DNA of 64,000 nt from Heterodera schachtii (GCA_023374025.1 SIJG01000001.1:876087-940086); one strand, 5' to 3'; positions 27,501 to 37,510 are shown, counted from the stretch's first letter. Notes: generated by a model not told the origin, from the letters alone. Translations and numbers: made by a program.

Positions 27501-30500
27501 CATTGGTCTTGGCGGAGGAGGTTTGAGCAGATCCAGCGTGGTACGCGGCTTGCGTCCGAGAAGCACTTCTGCTGGTGATTTTGATTCCGGGAGCGAATCA
27601 TTAGGAGTCGTTCGGTAAGTGATCAAAAAGGTTTCGATCACTTCCTTATTGGCCGTTCCCTCCCTTTTTATTTTCTTAAAAGCCCTCTTGAATGTGTCCA
27701 CGAATCTTTCCACCTGTCCGTTGGACATTGGATTGTACGGTGCCGAGAATAAGTGTATGATTCCGTTGTTGGCCATGAATTTTGCAAATTCACTGCTTGC
27801 GAATTGCGTTCCGTTATCCGACACCAGCGTCTCAGGAATTCCATGACGAGTGAAGAGATAACGCAAACGATCAACAGTCGCGGCCGCGGATTTAGTCGTC
27901 ATTTCGAAAACCTCGGGGTATTTCGAAAATGAGTCGACAACAATCAGGAATTCTTTCCCGAAAAATGGTCCGGCATAATCAACATGGATTCTTTGCCATG
28001 GACTCGTCGATTTTGGCCACGAGTGCAAATTCGTCTTTGTCGGGGCCTTTGCTGCGTCTTGACAGGGCTGGCAATTTTGCACGAATTGCTCAATTTCGGC
28101 GTCTAATTTCGGCCAATAGACGTATTGTCGAGCCAATTGCTTCATCCTTTTCATTCCAGGATGGCCCTTGTGCAGCAAATTTAAAATTTTTCCCTGAAAA
28201 ATTTTTGGAACCACAATTCGTTCTCCGTACATGAGACATTCTTTTAAAATCGAGAGATCAGCTTTTCGTCTGTTGAAAAGTTGGATTGTCTCCGATTCGG
28301 TCTTCATTTGGCGTTCGTCGGGCCATCCGTTCCTGACGAAATTTTTCACTTGTTGGATGATTTTATCCTTTTCCGATGCTTTGACGAGGTCTGCAAATTT
28401 GATTGGCAATTTTTCAATTGTCGTGTCGAAATTGAGTTCAATTTCTTTTTCAACACAAAATGAAGCAATGACTCGTTCGTCTTCACTGCATATGTCTTTG
28501 GCAATGAGCCGCGAGAGTGCGTCAACTTGCCCAAAGTCTTTCGTGTTGATGTATTCAATCGCGAAATCGTAGGCCAAAAGTGTCAATGACCAACGAAGTA
28601 AGCGATTTGCGCTGCATTGGCGGATTCCTTTTTTGCTGCCGAAGATGTTAAGTAACGGCTTGTGATCCGTCTGCAGTGTGAAATGTCTGCCGTAAATCAT
28701 CTTATGAAATTTTTGTACGGCGAAAATGAGCGCAAGTCCTTCTTTCTCAATCTGTGAGTAATTTTTCTCAGCCGGCGAAAGAGATTTGGAGGCATGCGCA
28801 ATTGCCTTGACCTGTCCATTCGGAAATTTGTGTTGAATTACCGCTCCAATTCCAAATTCTGATGCGTCGGCTGCCACAATAATCTCCATCTTGGGATCGT
28901 AGTGTGTGAGCAGCAATTCCGAAGTCAAGACTTCCTTCAACTTCTCAAACGCATTTTGACACATTTCTGACCACTTCCATTCAGTTTCCTTCTTCAGCAT
29001 GTCGTCCAATGGTTTTCGAATGAAACGCATATTTTTGACGAATTGTTGGTAGTGATTTACCATGCCGAGAAATGAACGAAGTATGGAAATGTTTGTTGGA
29101 GCCGGCATTTTGGTAATGGCATTAATTTTTGTTGAATCAGGACGACGGCCATTCCGATCAATTATTTGCCCCAAATATTTTATTTGGTTGCGGAAAAATG
29201 AGCATTTTTCCAATTTGACTCGGAGTCCGTAGGCCTGGATTCGGGTGAACACTTCTTCTAAATGTTGAGTGTGTTCTTCGATTGTCCCGCTGACAACAAT
29301 TATGTCATCCAGGTAAGCGGTGGCATAACTCAATCCGGCCAGCATCTTGTCCATAATCGATTGGAAAATTGCTGGTGCCGCTTTTATTCCAAAAGGCAAT
29401 CGCTCCATGCGATAATTTCCCTTATGCGTTGCCAAACCGCATAATAATTTGGATTCGTCGTCCAATTCGATCTGCAAATATGCATCTCTCAGATCGATTT
29501 GTGAGAATATTTTTCCTCCATTGAGGGTTGCAAATATATCCTCGGGAATTGGCAGTGGATGTTGCGAGTCGAGAAGCGCGTCGTTCAGTCCCGTTGAATA
29601 ATCAATGCACATTCGTGCATGATCCGTCGGCCTTTTTCACAATCAAAATTGGAGCTGCCCACTCCAAATGGTCGACTTTCGTGATCACGCCCAATTTTTC
29701 TAATCGGCTCAATTCGCATTCAACGACATTCATTGAATTGTATGGCACTGGACGTGCCTTGCGATAAATTGGCCTGGCGTCTTCCTTCAACGTGAGATGC
29801 GCCTTCTCCTTCAAGCAGTGTCCCAACCCCTCGTTTGTCACATCGGGGAAGGAAAATTTGAGTGCCTCGATTTTGGCTTCGGTTCCGGCAATTTGCGTTG
29901 CGCCATCTGGGATTTGTCCCTTTTTGTTGTTGGCTGTACACGCATTTACTGCCACACTGCTGATTTTCTGCCTTAATTCCTTTAACAGCCCAAATTTGTC
30001 CATTGCTCGGCGGCTCAATAAATTCAGTGACCCTTGCTTGGCCACATAAAATTCTTCAACAATCGATTGGCCATTTAACTCAAATGTGGTAGTCCCTTTT
30101 CCGATGAATTGGACCCTTTTGCCATCGAAAGTTTTCCCAACTTCATTACACTCTTTAATCGGTGGGTGCCCAACACTGGCATGCGTCCCTTCGTCAATGA
30201 GTATGATGTCCGAGCCAGTGTCGAGATAAAATTTGGCTGATTTTTGGTTCATCAACATTTCAATTTTGAGCGCCGAATTTGGGGTGTTCGTCATTCCAGC
30301 CATTCCAATGCGAAGATGACCGACTTTGCTAGTCGTAGTCCTTTGGGACTTCATCTTTTTCCACCATGCATGGACGCTTTCGCATTGTCTTTGGAGATGG
30401 CCTGTAAATTTGCACTTATTGCATTTTGTTGTTTTGTGCCGGCAATCGTCCGGCCGGTGTTGTTCTTCTCCACAACGCCAGCACTTCGTTTTTGCTGCGT

Positions 30501-33500
30501 TGTTTTGTGCCGTTTCCTTTGACCATTTTTGCGGGGACTTTCCTTGCCCCTTTTTGTGTACGGCATTTACGGCTCGTGTGTATGATGGAATTTCGACGGC
30601 CTTTGCTTCCGAAATCGTCGATTGATAGTTGATCAAATCTTCAACGACTCCATCATAGCGTACATTGTCGCCATCCGTTGCTAATTTAGCAAGGATTCGC
30701 TGCCTTAAAGCTGCGTCGTTTGGCGATTTCAATGCGGTCAGCAACATCAAACAATTAAATTGCTCCTTTTTCAATTCGTCGAATTTGAAATCCGACAACA
30801 GCTTTTTGTGCCGATTCACGAATTGTCTGAAGTCTTCACCATCCCCTCTCACCGCCTTCAAGCATTCGTATCTGTCTATGAATATTGACTGAGGTTTGGC
30901 GAACAATTTCTCCAGCTTTTGGATTGTTGTCGCAAAATCAAAATCGGTGACGGCGGCGGGAAGCACTGATCGGCTGTACTCGCTGAATGCGTTTTCGCTC
31001 AGCTTGTTCATCAGGCACTTGACTTTGATTTCGTCATTGGCCATCGGTGCAGCACAATCGAGCGCAAACTTGAATCGGTCCAGCCATTCCGCGACGCGAC
31101 TGCGTTCATCATTTGATTCGAATGGCGAAATGTCGGGAAGAGCCGGGATGATGGTGATGAGATTTGGCTGTGCCAATCCAGCGGCATTCGGTGCGTTTTG
31201 GTTCAGCAGTTGCGCGATTTGCTGTGACTGCTGTTGAACCATTTGTTGCTGTTGCTGCATTTGCTGTTGCTGTTGGGCCATCAAATTGATCAAATCTTGC
31301 AGATTGACATTTGCCGCCATTGTGAATGATCTAACCACTGTTGGGGTTTTTGAAGTGCCGAAATTGTCGTTCACCACTTATTGTTTAACAGCGCCAAGAT
31401 GCTAAACAAGTGGGTGCGCGTGGACGAGCTGAATTAGTATCGCCAAGGTACTAAGACAGCAGCGCAAAAATATCTCTGATTTCAAAATCGGGTGATCGAC
31501 AGATCAGAATTGTCGGCAGTCCACAGTTCGGTTAATCCGGGCGTCGCCAATGTTCGGTCTTGATACCGAATCAAAACAAATTAACAAACAAATTTATTTG
31601 AAGAAATTAAATAACAAATAAATAAATTAAATTTGGACGGAGGAGCACAATTATTTGGAGAAGAAAGAACAACAATAAAAAGACTGAATGAATGAATGCA
31701 AAATGGGGAAGGGAGGACAATTAATCAATAGGTCAAAGTGTTGAATAAAAGAGAGCGATTATAGACTATGAGGAAAGAGAGAGTGAAACAGACAGTGAAA
31801 GGAATAAATAAAAATGTCTTCCTTTTTGTCTCTGGGTGTTACCACCCGAACACGCACCCATTTTTCGAAAGGCACATCCTGTGCCATACAACTCTTTGGA
31901 AGTTGTCGAAAAAGAATTGGGCCGATTGGAAAAGATGGGCGTGATCAGCAAAGTCGACCATTTGAACTGGGCAGCGCCTATTCTGATTGTGAAAAAGGCC
32001 GATGGCTCATCGCGACTTTGCATCGACTACTCGACAGGTCTTAATGATGCGCTTCTCGACTGCCAACACCCGCTCCCAGTACCTGAGGATATTTTTGCCA
32101 CTCTGAATGGAGGTAAAATTTTTTCCCAGATTGATCTGAGGGACGCGTATTTACAAATCGAATTGGACGAAGAATCCAAAGATTTGTGCGGATTGGCGAC
32201 ACACAAAGGGAATTACCGAATGGAACGGTTGCCCTTCGGTGTAAAGTCGGCACCAAGCATATTCCAGTCAATTATGGATAAAATGCTGGCCGGACTAAAC
32301 TTTGCCACCGCTTACTTGGACGACATAATCGTTGTCAGCGCAACTACTGAACAACACGTCCAACATTTTGAAGAAGTCTTCTCTCGAATCCAAAGTTATG
32401 GATTCCGAGTCAAATTGGAAAAATCGACCTTCTTCCGAGACCAAATCAAGTATTTGGGTCAAATTATCGATCGGAATGGACGCCGACCGGACCGAGCAAA
32501 AACGCATGCAATTGCTCAAATGCCGGCTCCAAAAGACATTTCGTCACTTCGATCATTTCTCGGCATGGTAAACCATTACCAACAGTTCGTCAAGAACATG
32601 CGCTTCACGCGGAAGCCTTTGGACGACATGCTGAAGGATGACGTTGAAGGGAAGTGGACGGAAGAACGACAAAAAGCATTCCAAATATTGAAGGAAGTGC
32701 TTACATCGGAACTGCTCCTCACCCATTATGATCCTAAATTGGGCATAATTGTGGCAGCCGATGCGTCGGAACTCGGAATTGGGGCCGTCATCTCCCACAA
32801 ATTTCCGAACGGACAAAGCAAAGCAATTGCACATGCCTCAAGGTCACTCACTCCAGCAGAGAAAAACTATTCTCAAATTGAAAAAGAGGGCCTGGCATTG
32901 ATTTTTGCAGTGCAAAAGTTCCACAAAATGATCTACGGCAGACACTTCACATTGCAAACTGATCACAAACCGCTGATCAGGATTTTCGGAAGCAAAAAAG
33001 GCATACGGCAGTGCAGCGCAAATCGGCTGCTTCGCTGGTCACTCACTTTACTGGCCTACGACTTCGACATTGAGTATGTCAATACCAACGATTTTGGTCA
33101 AGCCGACGCACTCAGTCGCCTGATTGCCAAAGAATTTGAATGTGATGATGAAAGAGTGATTGCCGCGTGCAACATCGACGAAGATCTTGAAATGATTTTG
33201 GATATGGCAAAGCAAATTTTGCCAATCAAATTTGAAAATTTGGTCTCTGAGTCAAAAAAGGACAAAACAATTCAAAGCGTTATGAATTTCGTCAGAGACG
33301 GTTGGCCTGATGAACGCAAATTGACGCCACAATCAGAAGAGATTGAGCTTTTCGGCAGAAGAAAAGCTGATCTAACAATTCTAAAGGAATGTCTGATGTA
33401 TGGCGAAAGAATTGTGATCCCTGAAAAATTCCGGACCAAAATTTTGACACTGCTACACAAGGGCCATCCTGGAATTAAAAGGATGAAACAACTCGCCCGG

Positions 33501-35884
33501 CAGTACGTCTTCTGGCCGAAATTGGATCAACAAATCGAGGAATTCGTCAAGAATTGTGCACCGTGTCAATTGGCCGCTAAGGCACCGACGAAAACGGATT
33601 TGCACTCATGGCCAAAATCAACGCGGCCATGGCAACGAATTCATGCCGATTATGCGGGCCCTTTCTTTGGAAAAGAATTTCTGATTGTTGTGGACTCATA
33701 TTCGTAGTACCCGGAGGTATTTGAAATGACCACAAAATCAGCGGCCGCAACAATCGAACGACTGCGGTATCTGTTCACACGACACGGTATACCGGAAACA
33801 TTGGTAACCAACAACGGAACGCAGTTCGCCGCAAGTGAATTTGCAAAATTCACAGAAGCAAATGGAATTGCTCATCTCTTTTCCGCTCCGTACAACCCAA
33901 TGTCCAATGGACAAGCGGAACGATTCGTGGACACTTTTAAGAGAGCGTTTTCGAAAAATAAAAGGGGAGGGAGTGCCGAATAAGGAAATTATCAACACTT
34001 TCCTGGTCACTTACCGCACGACACCGAACGATTCGCTGCCGGACGCAAAATCCCCTGCCGAAATGCTCCTTGGGCGAAAACCGCGCACAACGATTGATCT
34101 CCTAATGCCGCCTCTTCCGCAGCCAACGGAGAGAGACACCAAAATGGAGCAACACTTCAATCGCCGGTTTGGCACCCGACCGCAGAAATTTGTGTCAAAT
34201 AAGCCAGTTTGGGCTCGACACCGACTCTCGCAGAATTGGAGAGCAGGAACAATTTGTGAATGCTCGGGAGTCATCTACACGGTCAAATTCCCCGACGGTT
34301 CGACAAATCGCTTCCATGCGAATCAGTTGCGAAACCGGGAAAACACAGCAAATGGCCACGAACCATTGGCAATTTTAAATGAGGCATTCCATCTGCCGAT
34401 CACCGCACCGAACGTTGGAATTGTAGGGTAGGACCTTGAGCCAAGGCCTGACCCGATCAACGATGATCACCAGGACGAGTTCGAACCCGAGCAGGCCCGT
34501 CGAAGCCCGACACCGCCGCAACAAGTGCCGCGCCGGAGTGGACGGAACCGCCGAGCCCCTGATCGGTACTCGCCCGGATGAGCCAATCAAAAGGGGAGGT
34601 GTTCGGGTGATGACCCCGAGAGAGACATTTTAATTATTTTATTTATGTTATTTTCCTCTCTCTGTCTCCCGCACTATTTCTCTCATTTAATTGTGTCTGC
34701 TCCCTTTGTAAAGGTCAGACACATCATCCCTCCCCCATATTTTGACCCCCGCTCATTTCCTTCGTTCATTCTGTTTTCTTGTTGTATTCCCACATTTCCT
34801 CCAATCGTCCTCCGCCCCAAATATTTATTTATTTGTTTTCCAATAAATACATTGATTATTTATTGGACTGTTTAGCTCAGTTAGGTAAGACCGAACAATT
34901 AAATAATTAAATTAATTAATTTACAGAACCCATCACTTTAAGTAGCGATGGAGGCGAAGACAATAAGGAGGAAGAAGTGGAGCTGATCACACTAAGCAGC
35001 GACAGCGGGGCCCATGAGGAGGACGAGGAAGACGAAAACGAGTAGGAGGACGAGGAGGAGGAAGAGGAGGAGGATTCAGGCGCCGACGATCAAGATGCCT
35101 TTATGCGTCAATTAAAAGCGATTTAATAACATTTCGTGGCATTAATTATTGTATGAAAAAATCAAAGATTTTTCGTTTTTTTATTTATAAACTATTTACT
35201 GAAAAAAAGAAAAAGTGAAAAGTGTCATTTTATATCATTAAATATTTAAGCAAAAAGGTCTAATTTGTTTTTAACATTCAAATATTATGTTTTAGTGAAA
35301 TTTAAAAAAAAAACTTATTTTTTAGAATATTTTATCATAAGCGACGATTGGCACTCGATGTTTTATTAGGAAGCTGAAGAAGTAGAGGAGGAAGACACGT
35401 CGGAAGGAAAGAAGGAAGAAGAGAAAGATGACGGTTTTAGCACGGACGATCAGGGTGAGTTTAATTAGGTCTTATAAAAGGTGTTAATTTAAAAAAGCGA
35501 TTTTGTTACCTTTTAGGTCATTAAATATTTTCAAAAAAAGGCTAAATTGTTTTGAATTTTAGATTTATTAAAGCATTTTACCCAAAAAATTACAATTTTG
35601 AAAAGAAATTAAAAGTTTTAAGAAGCGTATTGCTATTAATATTAGATATTTAAGTAAAAAAGTCAAAATTATTTTCAAAATTTAAATTTATTAATGTAAT
35701 TAACCAAAAAAATTTTCTTAAATATTAACATTATGAAAAATTTTCACGTTTTTAGGTAACTTTTGTCATAAGCATAAATTTGCCCTAGCCCTTGATGTTT
35801 GATTTGGAAGAGGACGACGTGCCGGAAGGCAAGGAGGAAGAAGCGGATGTAAAGGAAGAGAAGGAAAAAGCGGATGAAAAATAA
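24544..35884 (+). CDS. Acidic Glu-rich protein gene split by a retrotransposon in intron 1
   Basis: Exon 1 is 24544-24565 (ATG in AAAATG context, MFRRALV plus one base) before GTGTAG. Exon 2 starts at 34927 after TTTACAG and joins in phase: G|AA gives Glu, then PITLSSDGGED and, later, VELITLSSDSG, two hydrophobic-acidic motifs reminiscent of SUMO-interacting motifs. A TAG at 35043-35045 ends this frame after 47 codons, yet the same frame stays acidic to a TAA at 35124-35126. Paralogous acidic exons follow at 35370-35454 (acceptor TTATTAG, donor CAGG|GTGAGT) and 35811-35884 (joins in phase 1 and ends ADEK, TAA), with AATAAA at 35958. Without the 10.3-kb insertion intron 1 would be about 63 nt. 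Either a very short acidic protein is made or the TAG makes this a pseudogene. No known family recognised. Confidence 0.5.
24600..24604. repeat. Target-site duplication of element A, left copy
   Basis: ATTAA here matches ATTAA at 34898-34902 immediately outside the other LTR. Confidence 0.9.
24605..24902 (+). repeat. Element A 5' LTR
   Basis: 298 bp, TG...CA, with a CT-rich region and an AATAAA at 24847-24852 that could serve as poly(A) signal. It differs from the 3' LTR by a single base (24884 G versus 34879 A). Confidence 0.95.
24905..24914 (+). promoter_or_regulatory. Element A primer-binding site
   Basis: TGGCGACGCC begins two bases after the LTR and would pair with a tRNA ending GGCGTCGCCA. 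A TGGCGAC start with a G discriminator suggests an arginine or serine tRNA, but the isotype is not certain. Element B has the same site. Confidence 0.75.
24929..25152 (+). repeat. Seven palindromic repeats in the element A leader
   Basis: The 11-mer GCCGRGYYGGC occurs at 24929, 24958, 24993, 25022, 25057, 25087 and 25142. Spacing alternates about 29 and 35 bases for the first six. Each copy is self-complementary around a central G, and the variants (GCCGAGTCGGC, GCCGGGTTGGC, GCCGAGTTGGC, GCCGGGCTGGC) keep pairing once G-U pairs are allowed. The motif lies between primer site and gag start, where packaging or dimerisation signals are found in related elements. Element B's leader lacks it. Confidence 0.8.
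25190..26717 (+). pseudogene. Element A gag-protease region, frameshifted
   Basis: Gag starts at ATG 25190 (MAANIDQLV) with a glutamine-rich coiled segment. The nucleocapsid has two CX2CX4HX4C knuckles (about 26003-26043 and 26065-26105). The retroviral-type protease motif LDTGSD lies at about 26258-26280. Compared with the same region in element B there is a small deletion and frame change near 25450-25470, a one-base loss near 25785, and further shifts near 26390 and 26590-26640, so no full-length product is possible. The region is cut at 26717 by element B and resumes at 31858. In the intact state it would encode the capsid and maturation protease. Confidence 0.9.
26713..26717. repeat. Target-site duplication of element B, left copy
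   Basis: CGCAC here matches CGCAC at 31853-31857. It lies inside element A's coding region just upstream of the RT domain. Confidence 0.9.
26718..27007 (-). repeat. Element B 3' LTR
   Basis: 290 bp; lacks a 12-bp stretch (TTAACAAACAAA-like, near position 45) present in the 5' LTR and has one substitution near 26849 (GAATTAATG versus GAATGAATG). Confidence 0.95.
27008..27018 (-). promoter_or_regulatory. Element B polypurine tract
   Basis: On the minus strand AAAAGGGGAGG directly precedes the 3' LTR; it is identical to the tract of element A and would prime plus-strand DNA synthesis. Confidence 0.85.
27027..31320 (-). CDS. Element B Gag-Pol polyprotein with one frameshift in RT
   Basis: The frame can start at 31320 (MAANVN, matching the start in element A) or at an in-frame ATG 31377. 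Order: Q-rich Gag; two CX2CX4HX4C knuckles; protease motif LDTGSD; reverse transcriptase with DLRDAYLQ and YLDD; RNase H (VAADASEFGIG); integrase with the HHCC zinc region (HKGHPG and CX2C), then core residues in VDYAGP, VSDNGTQF and GQVERF; and a basic proline-rich tail ending SPG. The first frame stops at 29602, while the second runs from 29612 to 27027. Against element A there is one extra base in roughly 29611-29625, inside RT, so this is most likely a damaging frameshift or assembly error rather than a programmed one, which would normally lie at the gag-pol border. All visible catalytic motifs are otherwise intact. Confidence 0.9.
31540..31549 (-). promoter_or_regulatory. Element B primer-binding site
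   Basis: On the minus strand TGGCGACGCC follows the 5' LTR after one base, identical to element A. The leader between it and gag (31321-31539) lacks the palindromic repeats seen in element A. Confidence 0.75.
31551..31852 (-). repeat. Element B 5' LTR
   Basis: 302 bp, including the 12-bp stretch missing from the other copy. Ends TGTTCGG/CCGAACA. Confidence 0.95.
31858..34581 (+). pseudogene. Element A pol region (RT, RNase H, integrase), broken
   Basis: Resuming after element B, a 623-codon run ending at 33707 covers RT (DLRDAYLQ, YLDD near 32315), RNase H (VAADASELGIG, DALSRL) and the integrase zinc domain (HKGHPG, CX2C). An in-frame TAG at 33705-33707 replaces a lysine codon seen in element B. 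The frame continues past it, but the second catalytic acidic residue of the integrase is Asn (codon 33810-33812, VTNNGTQF) instead of the Asp in element B. A frameshift near 33955 moves the integrase C-terminus to the frame ending at 34431, and the tail (PRRSG...YSPG, stop TGA 34579-34581) lies in yet another frame. This element cannot supply its own integrase. Confidence 0.9.
34589..34599 (+). promoter_or_regulatory. Element A polypurine tract
   Basis: AAAAGGGGAGG abuts the 3' LTR. Confidence 0.85.
34600..34897 (+). repeat. Element A 3' LTR
   Basis: 298 bp, one base different from the 5' LTR, followed by the right target duplication ATTAA at 34898-34902. Confidence 0.95.
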
Positions 35885-36207
35885 GAAAATTTTATTTATG
35901 TAAACATTTATGCAACATAGAACAAAATTGAAAAAAGGAAGAAATTTCTGAAATATAAATAAATAATTTTATTATAATTTAATTGATGATTATCACGTTA
36001 TCAAAAAAATGATTATCAAAGCTGTCAAAAAAAATGCACGAAAAATGGCTAAAACGTGCACATAGTGTTTCATTTTAATTGTGACTTTTTTTTAAATATG
36101 TTATTTCAATAAATAGTCTAATAATTAAAAAACAAAAAAAAAATATTAATTAAAAATGAAGTGTTTATTTTTTCAAATTACAAAAATCATAAATTATTTT
36201 TTGTTTA
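35885..36207. other. 3' flank of the acidic-protein gene
   Basis: AT-rich, with AATAAA at 35958-35963 in a suitable place for 3'-end formation. A repeated GTCAAAAAAAATGCACG-type word follows. No further gene on the plus strand. Confidence 0.45.
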
Positions 36208-36329
36208 TAATTAATCGCCACAAGTATTTTGTTAGCAATTTTTTCGCTAAATTCTTTTGAATTTTCGTGGTGATACTCGCGGTTGTATGGGGTTTGTTGA
36301 GAACGAACGATGACAGTGCTATTTGGCAT
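36165..36329 (-). CDS. 54-codon open frame inside dispersed repeat copy 2
   Basis: Starting at ATG 36329-36327 on the minus strand, the frame reads MPNSTVIVRSQQTPYNREYH and continues with a mixed, protein-like composition (HHENSKEFSEKIANK) before an AT-rich tail and TAA at 36167-36165. It is preceded by TTTTAAG and AT-rich sequence, so the ATG may instead lie within an exon following an acceptor. In repeat copy 1 (2661-3228) the same frame is broken by a one-base indel and stop. No family recognised; it could be a terminal exon of a duplicated gene. Confidence 0.3.
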   Translation of the reverse strand: MPNSTVIVRSQQTPYNREYHHENSKEFSEKIANKILVAINYKQKIIYDFCNLKK

Positions 36330-36811
36330 CTTAAAATTGTTGTTATAATTTTAAAAAATATGTTCTTTTTAATATTTTATTTATAATGTATTTTTTTTAT
36401 TATTTTCAATTTAGCTAATCCCCAAAGACTGAATTACAAATACATACGGCAATCGATTTATTTAATGGAATTAATTTGGTTGTTTAGTATTTATTATCAA
36501 AAAATAAATTAATAAAAAACAATGCGAATTTATTTTTACACATGTACATTTACAATAAAAGATATTTGAAGAATTTTTAATGAAATAAATATTTATAAAT
36601 AATAAATTTATTTAATCCATTAAAATATATAAATATTTTTTATAACATTTAAAAAATGAAACTTCGTATAAATATTTTATTACAATTAAAAAATTAAACA
36701 TGTATGTGGTTAAGTTTTATGCAAATAAAAATAATAACAAATTAAAATAAATTTGAAAATCATTAAAACATCTATTAAATAATTTGCTAATTATAAAATA
36801 AATTTATCCAT
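36208..36811 (+). repeat. Dispersed repeat block, copy 2
   Basis: Counterpart of 2661-3228 in the same orientation, with an extra segment of about 36 bp near 36663-36700. Confidence 0.85.
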
Positions 36812-36864
36812 TTGTTTATTTGTCAATAAAGAAAAAGTCCACAAAAGGGAAAAATCCGCTTACA

Positions 36865-36897
36865 TTGAGGACAAAACATTAATTAAAATGTCCTCAA
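36865..36897. repeat. Perfect 9-bp inverted repeat
   Basis: TTGAGGACA at 36865-36873 and TGTCCTCAA at 36889-36897 with a 15-nt loop, in a slightly GC-richer patch. Confidence 0.6.
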
Positions 36898-37226
36898 GAA
36901 AGCGCATAAACAATTAAAAACGAGATCGCCGCCAAAAAATAAAGTATAATGTGAGATCAATAAAAATAAAAATAATGACTAAATCACTTTTTATTTTAAT
37001 GAATTAATAATACGACTTATTTTTCCGGTCAGTCTTACAGAAATGAAATAGTTTTAATTTTATTTTTAAATTGATTTAATGAGTTTATTTCAATAAGCTT
37101 TTTATCGAGTTGGTTCCAAATTTTTGTTACCCGCCCTGCAAAAGGTATAAATTTTTTGCCTAATTTATATTTCGAGTTAAGAATCAATTTTCAAAATCTC
37201 GTGGGAAACGAGAGAACATGAGCTCA

Positions 37227-37510
37227 AAAGCAACCATTTGATTAAAGTCAACATTTCAGAGAAATGAAACTTTATATATATTTTCTAATCAGAATATTTA
37301 CTTGTTGCTGAATTTAAAGGATATTAGAATCCGTACGGGAATATAGATATTATGAATCAATAAAATATATATAAAATAAATCTCAAATATTGGTAATTAT
37401 TAAATGTCGGAATGTTTTCCGACACAAATTTTACACGGATCAGATGCGAGAGGAATTTCTTGATACAGATCTTTATTTAAATTTCACAATTTGATTAGCC
37501 AAGATAGCAA
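37227..37510 (-). repeat. Dispersed repeat block with palindrome, copy 2 (inverted)
   Basis: Inverted counterpart of 5660-5937; the 20-bp palindrome is at 37405-37424. A minus-strand frame (37723-37484, MTKFAKFFALFFKF...) runs into this block across a sequence like a splice acceptor (TTCTCTTTCAG at about 37520), but its coding status is doubtful. Confidence 0.8.

Larger units (their letters stand above)
26718..31852 (-). mobile_element. Element B: Ty3/gypsy-type retrotransposon nested in element A, reversed
   Basis: A complete 5135-bp insertion on the minus strand: LTRs of 302 bp (5', 31551-31852) and 290 bp (3', 26718-27007), 5-bp duplication CGCAC, primer site at 31540-31549 and polypurine tract at 27008-27018. 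LTR ends (TGTTCGG/CCGAACA), primer site, polypurine tract and protein order match element A, so both belong to one family although the LTR interiors differ. The LTRs differ by one substitution and a 12-bp indel. It inserted after element A and is the younger of the two. Confidence 0.95.
24605..34897 (+). mobile_element. Element A: Ty3/gypsy-type LTR retrotransposon, defective and nested
   Basis: Two 298-bp LTRs starting TGTTCGG and ending CCGAACA, a 5-bp target duplication (ATTAA), a tRNA primer site after the 5' LTR and a polypurine tract before the 3' LTR define a complete insertion. Internal order is gag (two zinc knuckles), protease, reverse transcriptase, RNase H, integrase, which places it in the Ty3/gypsy group. 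It is interrupted by element B at 26718-31852 and its own genes carry numerous frameshifts, a nonsense codon and a changed integrase residue, so it cannot be autonomous. It sits in the first intron of the acidic-protein gene in the same orientation. Confidence 0.95.

Noticed and set aside
27000..31240. Many plus-strand frames of 60-113 codons inside element B
   Set aside because: They are antisense shadows of the minus-strand Gag-Pol frame.
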